Below, piece by piece: positions 1-11,444 of a DNA stretch of 64,000 nucleotides. The notes beneath the pieces were generated by a model. It was given only the letters and a program-made list of their open reading frames with translations. It was not told the DNA's origin and made no database searches. Positions within the stretch are counted from its first letter, which is position 1; each line of letters starts with the position of its first letter. The translations under genes were made by a program, and so were the position numbers. Origin of the DNA: Coffea arabica (Eukaryota; Streptophyta; Magnoliopsida; Gentianales; Rubiaceae); the NCBI RefSeq assembly GCF_036785885.1, contig NC_092320.1, positions 22,569,557 to 22,633,556 of the forward strand, given 5' to 3'.

Positions 1-358
1 TTTGATTGTCATATCATGTCAACTAAGACCCTCGAGTGTTATTTAGTTTAAATGTTTTCCGTCTCGTCAATGTTTCCTTAATAATATGGCACAGCAACAA
101 AATTTTACATATTCTACGGGCACATTGTCAACCATCAAGGATTTATCGTAGCGCTTGCATCAATCAAAACCACACTATACTATACATTTGACTGTACTAT
201 AAGAAAAAAAAAAAGACAGAGAGAGAAAGAAGAACGACACAGCATACCAGACTCTTGAGTCCTCTGAAATGAATATCTTAGGTTCAAGCCTCAAGGTTGG
301 TTTGTTGATTAAAAAACCTTACCGTCCAGTGGGATTCAGAATCTCAGAGAAAACACTG

Positions 359-2971
359 TCAAACCTTGAAGTTGTCACCGCTTGTCGTGGATGTCCAAGT
401 TGTAAATACCATCTCAATCTTGCCAGCAGAATCTTGGTCACCTCCTGATTCAGAAGTCACATCCGTATCATCATCGGTCATATTTTGCACATCTCCACCA
501 TCCATATGCAAGGGAAATGGATCAGGTCGACCACCCTCATTTTCAGCTGCCTCCTGGACTTGCAATGCAAATTCAAGGCCACCAACTACATCATCCATTC
601 CCGGTCGTTGAATCCCTTGATCTTTCAAACAATTAATGGCCGTTTCAGCAAAAATCCTCAAACATTGGGGAGCAATCTCGCCCTTCACATCTGGGTCCAC
701 AACTCGATGGATAATCCCTTTTTTGTAACACTGCTTGGCCCATTCAGCCAAATTCACCTGCTCCTGGGGTAAGTCTAGAATAATAGGTGCCCGACCACAC
801 AAAACTTCCAACAAAACCACCCCGAATGAGTACACATCGGACTTGTCCGTCAATTGCTGTCTCGTGTAGTACTCCGGATCTATGTAGCCAAAACTCCCCT
901 TGACCTGCGTGCTGATATGGCTGTAAATCCCACTCGGACCAAGTTTGGATAATCCGAAATCCGAAACTTTGGCCACCCATGCCTCGTCCAATAATATGTT
1001 GGTTGACTTGACATCGCGGTGAATGATAGTGTGCTTGGTGCCCGTGTGGAGATAATCCAGCCCTTTGGCGGCGCCAATGCAGATTTGAAGGCGTTGTTTC
1101 CATGGGAGCGGTGGATTGTCTGTTCTGTAGAGATGATCGCGGAGGGTTCCATTAGCCATATAATCGTAAACCAAGATCATCTCACCCTTTTCATCACAGT
1201 AGCCTATCAAGGAAACCAAATGAAGATGTCTTAAATTTGATAGCAACTCGATCTCGGTTTGGAATTCGCGGGCACCCTGTCTTGATGAAGGATTTAATCG
1301 CTTTATCGCAACCGTTGTTAGATTGTTGTCTATGTACCCTTTGTACACGTTTCCAAATCCTCCAGTCCCAATCACAAACTTGGCATCAAAGTTGGCCGTA
1401 GCGGATCCAATCTCCTCCAACAAAAATCTTCTAAGCGACGATGAACCTGATGCTCCAGTCTTTGTTGACCCTGGCGGGGTTGAAAGTGGGGTCCAAGATG
1501 GGTTTGGAGCAGTTTTCTTGTCCACGTCTGTTACCCGTCTCTTCCATCGCCACCGGAAAAACAAGAAACCAATGATTAAAACCATGGCAGCCCCTCCTGC
1601 TGACCCTCCTCCGATGGCAGCAAAAGGTACTCGAGATTTTCCACGATTCCCCTTGGGATCATGATTGGTCCCGTCAAGACTCCCGTCGGTGTTATTCAAT
1701 TTGAACAATTCTAAGCCATTCAAGATCGCATCAGCATACTTTGGTTTGGTATCAAGATTCGGGTGCAGAGCAAGAAACAAGTCTTGCTTGGTCTGGCGAT
1801 AGTCTGGTGGGTTTGGAACGAACACGAGGTAGTCTCTGAATACCGGGACTTCTGGGCCGCCTGCCCAATGTATAACATCAGCTTCTGGCTCAGCTATTCT
1901 ATCACCGATAAATATTTTGAACATCCGTTGGTTCTCCGCTGTAATCAAATCGGGACTAATCTCACAAAAATGCAACCTCATGAGATAATAAAACCCAGAA
2001 TCAACAGGAAACATCCAGCTCAAGTTGAAGCTGGTGCTGAACTTTCCCATCGCCCTGGCAGTAGCAAAAACAACTGGGGGTGCGGTGTAATTTGGGGTTT
2101 CTGTAGTGTACTTGATGGCACTATCAGAATCGCTCAACTGATTTCCTTCATCTGCGCCCCAGAGGAATTTGAAATCGGAAGTCCATCTGCGGAACATCCC
2201 ACTATCTTCCACCTCAGAAACTGCATTACCTCCTACGTTGAGCCTGTAAAGAGCTTCAAAGGCAGTCTTGTTCTGATCAAACTCAAACTGAACATTCGGA
2301 TAAGCCACGAATTTAAGGGGATTGCTGAGCATATCATGGTTGCCCATGTAGAGATCTTCCGGGGTTGAAACAACTTCAATTCCATTAACGAAAGCGTAGG
2401 AATTCGAAGAGGGCAAAAAGGTAACGTTGAGGAACTGATCCATATCCTGAATATTGAGGATATATTCTTTAACAACGGAATTGATTGTATGTTCTTCAAA
2501 AACAAAGGGTGGTGAGAATCCCTTGCTAGAAACTGTGAGATATGCGCTAAAGTTACTGAGAAGGGTGTAGTTATTAGCCGTGACATTGAAGAAAGAATCA
2601 GTTGTGTTGAGACTGCCGGAGTACGAGGTAGGGTAGAAGTAAAGGCGGAGGAACTTTTTGCCTAGACTGACAGGGAAGGTGTAAGAGAATTGAGAACGGA
2701 TGATTCGGGCACTTGAAAAAGGGACTCCGCTGACTGAGGAGTCTAGCTCGGTGGCTGTGACTGCTGATGAAATATTTGCCATGTCGTTCGGTGAGAATTT
2801 TGAGCCCACGTCGCCGTCCCATTTCCGGCCATCAACTGAGGTTGAATTCGAGGATGAGCCGCAGTTGATCAGGATATAATCTGTGGGGGTGTAAGGCGGA
2901 GTACTGCCAGTGGAAGCGATGACAAACAACAAATTGAAGAGAAAGCAGAGGAATACAAGAAAAAGGAACAT
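359..2971 (-). CDS. CrRLK1L / FERONIA-like malectin receptor kinase
   Basis: Single-exon gene for an 870-residue receptor-like serine/threonine kinase of the plasma membrane. I chose the internal methionine at 2971 because a hydrophobic signal peptide (about residues 1-24) follows at once; the frame stays open upstream to 3196, but those 75 codons do not resemble a secretory start. Residues about 30-425 are a malectin-like ectodomain with many N-glycosylation sites. A glycine/alanine-rich membrane segment lies near 452-472, followed by basic residues. The kinase has its P-loop GTGGFGNVYKG near 535-545, the catalytic lysine in VAIKR near 557, HRDVK with Asp near 653, and DFG near 671, so it looks catalytically competent. 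The length suits the FERONIA family (about 850-900 residues). Family members sense RALF peptides and cell-wall state in growth, fertilisation and immunity; the specific ligand here is unknown. The C-terminal tail is acidic and Ser/Thr-rich. No lesions seen. Confidence 0.93.
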   Translation of the reverse strand: MFLFLVFLCFLFNLLFVIASTGSTPPYTPTDYILINCGSSSNSTSVDGRKWDGDVGSKFSPNDMANISSAVTATELDSSVSGVPFSSARIIRSQFSYTFPVSLGKKFLRLYFYPTSYSGSLNTTDSFFNVTANNYTLLSNFSAYLTVSSKGFSPPFVFEEHTINSVVKEYILNIQDMDQFLNVTFLPSSNSYAFVNGIEVVSTPEDLYMGNHDMLSNPLKFVAYPNVQFEFDQNKTAFEALYRLNVGGNAVSEVEDSGMFRRWTSDFKFLWGADEGNQLSDSDSAIKYTTETPNYTAPPVVFATARAMGKFSTSFNLSWMFPVDSGFYYLMRLHFCEISPDLITAENQRMFKIFIGDRIAEPEADVIHWAGGPEVPVFRDYLVFVPNPPDYRQTKQDLFLALHPNLDTKPKYADAILNGLELFKLNNTDGSLDGTNHDPKGNRGKSRVPFAAIGGGSAGGAAMVLIIGFLFFRWRWKRRVTDVDKKTAPNPSWTPLSTPPGSTKTGASGSSSLRRFLLEEIGSATANFDAKFVIGTGGFGNVYKGYIDNNLTTVAIKRLNPSSRQGAREFQTEIELLSNLRHLHLVSLIGYCDEKGEMILVYDYMANGTLRDHLYRTDNPPLPWKQRLQICIGAAKGLDYLHTGTKHTIIHRDVKSTNILLDEAWVAKVSDFGLSKLGPSGIYSHISTQVKGSFGYIDPEYYTRQQLTDKSDVYSFGVVLLEVLCGRAPIILDLPQEQVNLAEWAKQCYKKGIIHRVVDPDVKGEIAPQCLRIFAETAINCLKDQGIQRPGMDDVVGGLEFALQVQEAAENEGGRPDPFPLHMDGGDVQNMTDDDTDVTSESGGDQDSAGKIEMVFTTWTSTTSGDNFKV

Positions 2972-3196
2972 TATGCTAATCCAAACGGAGCTAATCCAAA
3001 TTGTCTCACATGCTAACTCACATGCTAACACCCCCAAAAATAGCTCAAATGCTAACTCACTTTTCTGATGGAAAAATTGGTCGTTATTCCATTGAAGTGT
3101 AGGATTGGGATTTCGCCATTTGTCTTTAAGAAATGTTGTGGAATTTAAAGTCCCCAATTCAGATGAATAACGAAACGGTAGTAGAATTAACATCAC

Positions 3197-5593
3197 GAAG
3201 CGAGGATGGCAGTTTTAGCGTGGACTTGTTAAGTTGGAAAAGTCAATTCATTGGTTCGATAACCCAACTCCGACCAAGTTTCTGGCTTCGAGTCATATAC
3301 CCCACCACATGCGCATTATATCAGGGGCAAAATGGAAAAACAAAATTCTTCCCAATCAAAACTAAAAGAGAAAATGATGAATTTCATCCCTTATATTTTT
3401 GCAAAATATTTTTTACGTCTCACATATTTAAAGCTTGTAAAATCTATACCCTTACAAGTTAGAGATGTACTACTAATTTCGTTCAAAAATCGAGTTTTTA
3501 TCAACTTCTAGGCAAAGGGTTGCACACCCTAGCTACATTACAATATTTCAAGGCTATTAATCAACTAAATGACCAAAACAAAAACAAACGGCGAATTAAA
3601 CCTGGTTGCTTCGCTGACTGATACATGTTTCATTATTTGAAGGAAATAGTAATGCATAGCCACCAAGCCAGAAAAATTCGACTGCAAATTGTTGATGTAG
3701 TAATTTGTAAAAGCTAGATAAAATTCTCCTATGTTTCAATGATGTTTACTTTTTTTTTTCTCGCTTGCTCTACTTTTACACTGCTTTCATCTGTTGTTTT
3801 ATCAACAGATTCATAGACAAATTTTTCCTGTTCATATTTTCTTCAAATAATCAACATGCATTAACTAGTGAAGCAACGAGATTCTAGTGCGACATCTACT
3901 TTTTTCTTCGTCATTTGGTTGACTAATAGGCCTTGAGATGATTTACATTTGGTTGGGTATGAAAATATATAGAGACACGGTCAGGCTGAATGTTCTCGGG
4001 TGGAACGTTGATTTAGATTTGGTTGTGGGATGAAATTGGTACATGTTCAAAATGACAGGGATGGTTTTGCATTCCTTTGAATGTGATGCATGAAAGAAAA
4101 TATTTTCAAATATGTGAGGGACAAAGTTGGTCATTTCCTCATTTAATTTTAAAGGGGAAGAGTTTTACCTTTCGATTTTGCCCCTAATATATTAAGCGCG
4201 TGATTGGGGTATGCAATTCTTAGCTGGAGAGTTGATCGGATTTGATTTATGGGATTAAAGTGGTATATTTCCAAAATATAAGGCATTATTTTATGAATTA
4301 ATTTTCTATACAGCGACAGCATATACACTTTTACCATTAGATGCATAATATGTAATCCGAATTTGAATTTGAAACTCAAATTTTGCATATATATTGTATA
4401 TCCGATTGTGATAGTGAATATATCATCAGTGTATAAAAGATTTACTCTTATTTTATACCATTGTAAGTGTGGGGCACGAAAAAATCTTTTCTAAAAAATA
4501 AGGGACTAATTGGGTCTTTTTTTTTTAATTTTTGGGCGAAGGTGCTTGGTACAAAAATCTATTTACCATAGCTGTGAGAATGAAATAGGAGGATTTACAT
4601 TTAATTGATCAGAACTTGATTTTGGGGTGCAGAGATGCTGAGAACATCCATGATAATTTAGCAAGAAAGAAGGAATAAGGACATAGAAGTTTTCTCCTTT
4701 CTAGTGGCGGGGTTAAATTCTTATCATTTCTTGTCATCCTCGAGCAAGTCTTTTGAGCAACGTTACTTTTTTTAAATTCAAATGATCGTCATTTTTAGAG
4801 GACAATTGAAAGTTATCTTTGAAATTATAATGAATAAAATTATCCTTTTCAATTGAAAAAAATATCAAATTGTACTGTAAACATTAAAAATTATTATGCA
4901 TATCTTAGTTCAGGTGCTTATTTCCCTTTATCATACAATGTAAAGGAATGGTCTGTCCTTTGGAATATCCAATAAAATTGGAACGATATAGAGAAGATTT
5001 GCAAAGACTATGCAAGGGTGACACACAAAAATGAGAGAAAAAGGATGGTCTAATTTTTTATTGGTGTTGGTTGTAGGGTTAGGTATTAAAATACAACTCG
5101 AAAAAAGATTGGTGGATAAAATCAAATGATGGGTGAATAGTATAGCACACTTAGCAATTTCCGTTCTCCTGGGCATTGGTCTCCAAAAGAATTCAAAAAG
5201 CTCTTCAACCTCTACCCCCCAAAAATCAAAACTAAAAATAATCCCTTAATGGCAGAAGAAATACCAACACGAGTTGATTTACAAGTTACAACTCATCGGA
5301 TCTACAAGTTACAACTCGTGGAATTATGTACTTTTGATTTTAAAACTTTAATCTTAATTACATGACTACTTCACAAAAGACTCATTTGCTAGAAAAAAAA
5401 AATACTTGGCAAGCTAGAGTGGTGGCCTATGGGTATTAGCAGTGAAATTACACAAAATAAAGTAGTGGAGAGTGGGGGACATCTTTTGTTTTCTCTTTGG
5501 ACAAGTGTTTGCAGGAAAGTTAATGAAATAGGAAAAGGGAAAAAAACAAAAAGAAAGTAATGAAGTGAGATAAAAGCGGACGAATAAAGTGGG
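3197..5593. other. Intergenic, no gene recognised
   Basis: AT-rich sequence upstream of the receptor kinase, with no convincing coding region; short open frames lack family features. It holds homopolymer runs and one copy of an AT-rich dispersed repeat at about 4300-4440 that resembles the tandem units near 41.4-41.65 kb. The proximal part should contain the promoter of the minus-strand kinase gene, but I could not pick out a convincing TATA box. Confidence 0.6.
4300..4440. repeat. AT-rich dispersed repeat copy
   Basis: The segment contains a core like TTAGATGCATAATATGTAA, then alternating 'gaatttgaatttgaaactcaaat'-type sequence, then 'agtgtataaaagatt'. The same order of motifs (timer-like TGTATACACT, GATGCA, an AATTTGAATT tract, GTGTATAAAAGATTA) recurs at 41400-41655, and a weaker version lies near 53430-53480. 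No ends or target duplications are visible, so the class is unknown. Confidence 0.5.
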
Positions 5594-5602
5594 GCTTCTA
5601 GT

Positions 5603-6205
5603 CTCTGTTTTGAAATTCGGATCGGATCGGTCGATCGAACCAGAAATCGACCAAGTGTCCGGTCCGAATCATGATAAAAAACCAGAAATTTAAAGTCCGG
5701 TCAAAACCGATCAAAAATTAGGTTTGATCGGGTTTGACTGGAAAAAAACCGATTTTTCTGGTTCAATGGGCATTTTTTTTAAAAAAAATTCAATCTTTTC
5801 AATATTATGTTTTGGCCCCCTAAATTGTTAAAACTTATTAATATATCTCAAATATTTCATACTTTATAAATATTGACATAAAATTTGATGTTATTTTTCA
5901 ATTAAATTCATAATTTTAATTCTAAACTTGTTAATATTTATTAAATAACATAAATTGCTACTTGATTGTTCTAATTTCTTTGTATTTTCTTGTTAAATAT
6001 ATTTGAAACATCAAATATATATGAATATATATTTATTAATATTAACATATTATTAGATATTTTATATATAATATTTTAATTTTTAAATAATTTTTATTTA
6101 TGACGTCATCCGGTTCGACCCCTATCGATTCCCAGTCGAACCCATTGACCCCTGATCCCTAACCTCGGCCGAGTCGACACCCGGTCCGGTTCTGAAAACA
6201 TAAAA
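5603..6205. mobile_element. Non-autonomous Mutator-like element, 603 bp
   Basis: A perfect 9-bp direct repeat GCTTCTAGT flanks the segment (5594-5602 and 6206-6214), which is the target-duplication size of Mutator-like transposases. The ends are imperfect inverted repeats: TGTTTTGAAATTCGGATCGG near the left end against TGTTTTCAGAACCGGACCGG read inward from the right. The termini are CG-rich (repeats of 'ggtccgg', 'accgat') and the centre is very AT-rich. It contains no coding sequence, so it would depend on a transposase elsewhere. Confidence 0.8.
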
Positions 6206-6231
6206 GCTTCTAGTATTAGTGTTTTGAAAAG

Positions 6232-7410
6232 GGCTAATTCCTCTAATTATTGTTCGAGAAAAAAATCGCAACAATAACGTTCTAACAAAGATCTGGTACA
6301 AAACTATGCCAAGCAAGAGAAATTTTTTTTAAATGTTTGATTGCCGGCTGCCAGCCTACAGCTTTTTCCTTCTTTTTTTTGTTTTTACTTCACTAAGCCC
6401 GCAGCCATGATAAATTTCCAAAATATCGGCGGCCATCAAAAGTGAAAAAAAAGGGGCTGCATGGCCCCAATGCAAAACAAACAACCGAATACAAATATTA
6501 ATCCCTTTTTTTTTGGTGGGAAACTCAAATGTAGATGCAGATGTAAGTTGTAACATGTCAATAGTTGGACGGAGTAGTACTGTGGCAGTTGGTAGCTTCT
6601 TTTTTTTTGTGGGTACTACTTGTCCTACTAATATTACTTATAGATTCTTAAAAAAATTAAAAATCTATTTAACTTTTATATAATTTTTTTTTAAAATGAA
6701 AAAGTTGTAAGAGCAGGTGAAAATGTAATGGGACGGAAGTGGAGAGGAAGGTGAGTGGAAAAAAGGTAGGAAGTTGTAGGAAGCTTTTTTTTTGTCCTTC
6801 TTACCGTTTCAAAGAAGCTTCTGCCGCTACTACTACTGATGAGGAAAAGTCCTATCAAAAAAAGGCTGCCGGGCTAACTTGAAGTTAAAAAAGAAAAAGC
6901 TGCAGCCGGCCATCATGGCAGCCTGGCATACTAAGCCCGGCAGCCTTGAAGTTATAAAAAAAAAAAAAAAACTGCAGACCGTTTTTTTTTTTTTTTTTTT
7001 TTTATACGATAGCTTCCTATACTATGAAGAGGAGGAGGGCCAAAAGAGGTCTTGAGATAATCCAAAAGAGACTGAACCATCATTGAATCAGATGGGTGCA
7101 TAGTGCACCCGTCTGAATTTTTAAGTACGGCCATGTTTAATTGTAGCAATTGGTGGGAGGTAAGATTCGACCCCTTGCCTCCCATCCCACCAAGCCTTAA
7201 TGCATTGGTGGTGGTCTGACAGCTTTTTATCAAATTTTTCAGTGGCTGTCGGACTGGTTCAGCCTGACAGCCAAACATTTACCAAGAAAAAAAAAATTTC
7301 TCTTGCTTGCAGGGTTGTGTTAGCCCGGCAGGCACAGTTTGGTACCAGAACTCAGTCAGAACCTTATTGTTGCGATTTTTTTTTTGGAACAATAATAGAA
7401 GGAATTAGCC
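6232..7410. mobile_element. Mutator-like element with long terminal inverted repeats, 1179 bp
   Basis: The ends GGCTAATTCC and GGAATTAGCC start inverted repeats of roughly 130-150 bp with small gaps, including matching blocks such as AAAAATCGCAACAATAA and GCAAGCAAGAGAAATTT, read on opposite strands. A perfect 9-bp direct repeat TTTGAAAAG flanks it (6223-6231 and 7411-7419). Long TIRs plus a 9-bp duplication fit a non-autonomous Mutator-like element. The interior has poly-A/T runs and repeated CCGGCAGCC-type motifs. No transposase frame is visible. Confidence 0.85.
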
Positions 7411-7419
7411 TTTGAAAAG

Positions 7420-8235
7420 GGAAAGTTTCTCAATATAAGAAAGCAATAGACATGAGTGTATGTAGTAAAATGATAAATCGTACGAAAAAAATTAAAAAAT
7501 GGATTATTCAATTTATTTTGTATATTTAATAATCAACTTAGCTAACGGTTGGTCAATGAGCACTCGTTACAAACATTCAAATGTTAGTTTTTTTTTTGAA
7601 AAAAATACAGTGAATTTAGGAAGTATTTAAATACATGGGGCTCAATAATTATGATTGAATTTATTCATAGGGTAATTTAAGTGTAATTTAGTTGTACTAA
7701 CAAGTTCTCCATTAAAAAAATCTTTTAATAATTATAATTTTTTGTTAATGAGAATGGGTATTAGTTAATGCACTTGATTTATGCCAAAGATTACAATGTG
7801 AAAGCACGTACTTACGCTCCTTGTCCTTCTTGAATTTAAACACTTTCCTTATTTAATTTTAATTTACTAAATAGCTTAGATTCATACCTTAGATTTTGAT
7901 ATAGGGAATTTCTAACGAGTGTCCATACACCCAAATCATACGTTATTTGCTACATAAATTCACACACTAAAAATTATTATCTTATCTTACATTTATATAT
8001 TTTCTCTAATTAATATTACTCTTTTTAAAATATGAACACTTGAAATCCATTAGACATTCGCTTGACAGACTCTTTCATATATAAACATTCTACCATGAAT
8101 AATTAACCTGTTCTCATTAAGAATTGAACCGAAATTCAGACTAAATAAAATATTTTTATTCATTAAATGCTAGTCAAATTGATTGCAAATTCAAGCATCA
8201 CAATAGGCAGACCTTTCTGGAATCTACAGCTTCTT
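7420..8235. other. Intergenic, no gene recognised
   Basis: AT-rich DNA between the Mutator-like element and the defensin-like gene. It presumably includes the 3' untranslated region and polyadenylation region of the minus-strand peptide gene close to 8235. Nothing else is recognisable. Confidence 0.6.
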
Positions 8236-8972
8236 TTATCTTGGAACATGCACAATGCAGCAGCATTGAAGACCACTAAATCCAGGAACGCATAAAACAT
8301 TATTGATGTGCAAGTCCACGTAGCCACACTGCTGGATGCAATCAAGTCTTGTGGTGCATGTACCAACAAACTTGCAATCGCTAAACGGTCCATCATCATC
8401 GTCGTCGTTTATCTCTGCAACAATATATATACACAGACACTCCAATTCACCATTGATACCTAATCCAAAAGCAATTAAAATCTTATAATACTCAAAATAT
8501 ATTATTTATGCACACAAACCCACACAGGTACACACTGGCATGCACAAGTGTTAAGTACAAGATAAAAATCATTCACATGAGAAGAATTATTCGTATATGA
8601 CAGGAGACAACAAAGCAACCAATTAGTTTGAAAATTTTGGGATTAGCTTCCCCTCCCCGTGAACGGGGTTTGCTTTAAAAAAAATTGTTTGGAAGCCAAG
8701 ACATCAACATGCCAAGGGCTTAGAATCTGTAGAATAAACAAATAAATTAAACTCCATTTGAAATTCCAACTTGATAAACTTGAGACTTAAATCAAACACC
8801 CAATTTCATTTGCCAAAATCTTTGATCAAAGGCTCGATTGATTTGTGAACTCCACTTTCGAGTTTCTATCAATGTATGACACAGCTTAGATAGAAGCATT
8901 ACCATTAGAATATCCAGAAAGAAGAAGAGTCATGAGGATGAGTGAAACCAATTGAACCCTTCTTGATGCCAT
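8236..8972 (-). CDS. Secreted cysteine-rich defensin-like peptide, two exons
   Basis: Exon 1 (8903-8972) encodes a basic start and a hydrophobic signal peptide (MASRRVQLVSLILMTLLLSG). The intron (8415-8902) has donor GTAATG and acceptor TTGTTGCAG. Exon 2 (8236-8414) continues in phase to give an 82-residue preprotein. After the signal peptide comes a run of five aspartates, then a mature domain with eight cysteines spaced C-x5-C-x5-C-x3-C-x11-C-x8-C-C-C. A signal-peptide exon followed by one cysteine-rich exon is the standard layout of plant DEFL/LCR genes. Such peptides act outside the cell in defence or in reproductive signalling. The clustered CCC end differs from the usual C-x-C motif, so the subfamily and the target are unknown. 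Neither exon contains a stop or frameshift. Confidence 0.72.
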
Positions 8973-9032
8973 TGTGCTGTATGTTGATGCCAAACCAATA
9001 TGAACAGCAAATACAACAGGACTAGCCTTACC

Positions 9033-9040
9033 TATTTATA
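9033..9040 (-). promoter_or_regulatory. TATA box of the defensin-like gene
   Basis: On the minus strand the sequence reads TATAAATA, 61-68 bases upstream of the ATG at 8972. This is a normal distance for a plant TATA box with a short 5' leader, and it supports the gene model. Confidence 0.6.
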
Positions 9041-9309
9041 AGGAAATGATATTGATAATTAGAAACGTGTCATCACTTATGTGGTTAAGATTTAGGTTCA
9101 GGTTGACCTGTATACACACTTTGACAAATGGCTTATCCGTATATTAAAGCTTTTGAAAATCCGATTCATCATCTTCGAGTGAGACAATTCACAGATTAAT
9201 TGGCTATTGTCGTTTTTTGCTTTTTTTTTTTTTTTTCTCTTGAGTGGTTTTTGATGTGGAACCGTTTCTAAATGAAACTGATAGAAGACCAACTTTCAAC
9301 AATGATTTA

Positions 9310-10230
9310 CCAACCGTTTGGTTGGTGGGTTTTCTACTCTTCAATGGGTATAGAAAGTGCTTTATACCCATAGATGATGTTTGATATACTTCTATGGGTA
9401 TGGTTCAATCACAATCAAAAACCCAAAAGTAGGTAATGGTCATTACTGACCAATTTGGGGGAAAGGAACCCCATTGACAAATTTAACACTAAATGATATA
9501 AGAAAAATACAAAAAAGAATGAAGATACGGCTATTTGCCCATAGCGACGCCAGTCTTTCTTTCTTCTTGTACTCTTTTTTTCCCCCTTTTTTCCTTTTCT
9601 TTTTGTGTTTTTGTAAGCATACTCATGTTCCTTCCTTTCCTTTATTCTCTCCTCCAATCTTTTTCTTTCTCTTTTCTCTTGATGGCCAGTAGGTGGCGGT
9701 GGTGTTGGTGGCCATTGTTGCTTGGGTGAAGCTTTTTTTTTTTTTTCTGGCAATTATTGTGACTTTGACAAACTTTTCTTTATGAAACCTTAACACCCTT
9801 AATTTTGTGATTTGCAGGCAAAACATAGCATCACCTTGTGTGTGTGTGTGTGTGTGTTTTTTTTTTTTTTGGTCTTCGAGATTTTAAGTTTGACTCCATG
9901 TGTTATTGGACAATTTGATGTCAAATTAATTTTAAATTTAACTTCTCCAAAGTGAGATGATTGTTTTGATAGTCAATTGGCTTATAAATTTTTTGAACTA
10001 GTTGAAGTGGTGGACTTGCCACGTTGGTGGTGATGGTGGTCGAAGGTGATTGGGGTTTAGTATTGGAACTTAGGAAGAAGAAGGGGAAATGAAAAAAAAA
10101 AAATTTGAAAACCCATTCCTTTTGATTACAATGCCAAACAATCAATAAGTTTTTGGCAATACTCATTGCCATTGAAAAATTTTTGATAGCCATTGCTACT
10201 ACTATTCTATAGTGTATGCCAAACAGCTGG
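9310..10230. mobile_element. PIF/Harbinger-like non-autonomous element, 921 bp
   Basis: TTA occurs immediately outside both ends (9307-9309 and 10231-10233), the PIF/Harbinger target preference. The termini match as inverted repeats: CCAACCGTTTGG at the left and CCAGCTGTTTGG read inward from the right (10 of 12). Inside are a CT/GA-rich stretch (9535-9690), a TG microsatellite (about 9838-9857) and T runs. There is no transposase. The short TIR makes the family call moderate. Confidence 0.6.
9838..9857. repeat. TG microsatellite
   Basis: An uninterrupted TG dinucleotide run followed by a T run, inside the PIF-like element. Confidence 0.9.
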
Positions 10231-10233
10231 TTA

Positions 10234-11321
10234 GATATGGCAACCAACCAGCTCGGGTAGGAGAAATGAGGCAGGGGTGGGAGTGGGGGATTTTTTTAAC
10301 CCCGCCTCAAATGGGGCAAGGGATGGGGGAACATACCACGCTCCATCCCTCGTTTAAATTTTGACGTAGTATAACATCTATGTATGTTTATATACACACA
10401 CACACACACAACTAGAAGGAGTCAGACTGTGCAAGCATAGCTTAGCCCTACCTATAAAATTCTGGTTAAAATGCATCACATCATAATTTGCTTTCAAATT
10501 AAGAGCAATTACAATTCCTAAAAAATGAGCCTAAAAAATAAGGTTTATTTTTAGTAGAATGTTCCAAAAGTTTGCTCCAACTTGCTTATTGTAATGTAGT
10601 AGAGATATATTGTTGTCTTGTATAGACAAATAACAATAAAGAATTTAAAAACCAAACACATGAATAATGCAAAACCAGTTCAATGTTAACATAAATGGTA
10701 TATGCTTCATAAAACTCAAACATCATGCTATTATAATTACAAATGCATAAAATTTCAGTACTATTTCTTTTCAAACAAGACACCATCATTTAAAAATTCC
10801 CATCCTACAATTTCACAATAAAACTTGGAAGAAATTGAAATGGAAGGTTTTTCAATGCATAAAAAGGGTACAAAAATTTAGTAGCAAAGGATTACTAGAT
10901 GAAGTGCTAGATTCAATTATGCATTGAAAAGGAACTAAAACATCAGAAATGCAAAACACAAATTTTGCATTTAGATTCAAGACAAATCTCACAAAAGGAG
11001 AATTGACTTGCAGAATCAAATAATTGAAGGCTTAATGAATATCAAGGAGATCAAGCCAAAATAAATAAATACATCGTGGTAACAGGATAAAGAAACTATA
11101 CTGAGAACTTGAATAGTTGGGATAGATCAAAAGTGGGGATTGAAGGTTGGAGGCATATTGTAATTGCATCATCAAACTATCACAATTGGTGTATTTAAAC
11201 TTTTTCATGGAGAGCACCACAAAACAGAGTTATCTTCATGTAATTTTGGTTTGAAATTTTTGTCCAGCTGAAAACTGTCTTTTCAAAATTTTCCCTGTTT
11301 AGACCAGAGAATTACCAAATT
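10234..11321. other. Intergenic, no gene recognised
   Basis: A G-rich stretch (about 10255-10350) with GGGG runs and a partial inverted counterpart CCCCGCC, a short CA repeat near 10396-10409, then AT-rich sequence with no supported gene. Confidence 0.55.
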
Positions 11322-11335
11322 AGTCAACTCAATTT

Positions 11336-11444
11336 TTTTAAGTAGGAGAGGGGTGGAATTTGCGAAGCGGGGAGAGGGAAGACGGGAATTGAATCCAAGA
11401 CCTTTAATTCGTGGGTCTAATCTTAGCTACTAGACTACCTCAAC
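11336..11444 (-). mobile_element. tRNA-derived SINE, minus strand
   Basis: A perfect 14-bp direct repeat AGTCAACTCAATTT flanks the unit (11322-11335 and 11445-11458). Read on the minus strand it has a Pol III A-box-like TAGTCTAGTAGCTAAG and a B-box-like GGATTCAATTCC about 35 bases later, a pyrimidine-rich body, and an A-rich tail at 11336. Target duplication, internal promoter and tail together identify a short retroposed SINE. Confidence 0.82.

Noticed and set aside
366-1664. Several open frames on the plus strand and a second minus frame (e.g. 744-1103) within the receptor kinase
   Set aside because: They overlap the well-supported kinase gene in other frames and have no domain signals of their own.
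3133-3462. 109-codon plus-strand frame upstream of the receptor kinase
   Set aside because: No recognisable domain or start context; lies partly over the kinase gene's upstream region.
9415-9826. Lysine-rich and phenylalanine/serine-rich frames
   Set aside because: Produced by the CT/GA-rich stretch inside the PIF-like element.
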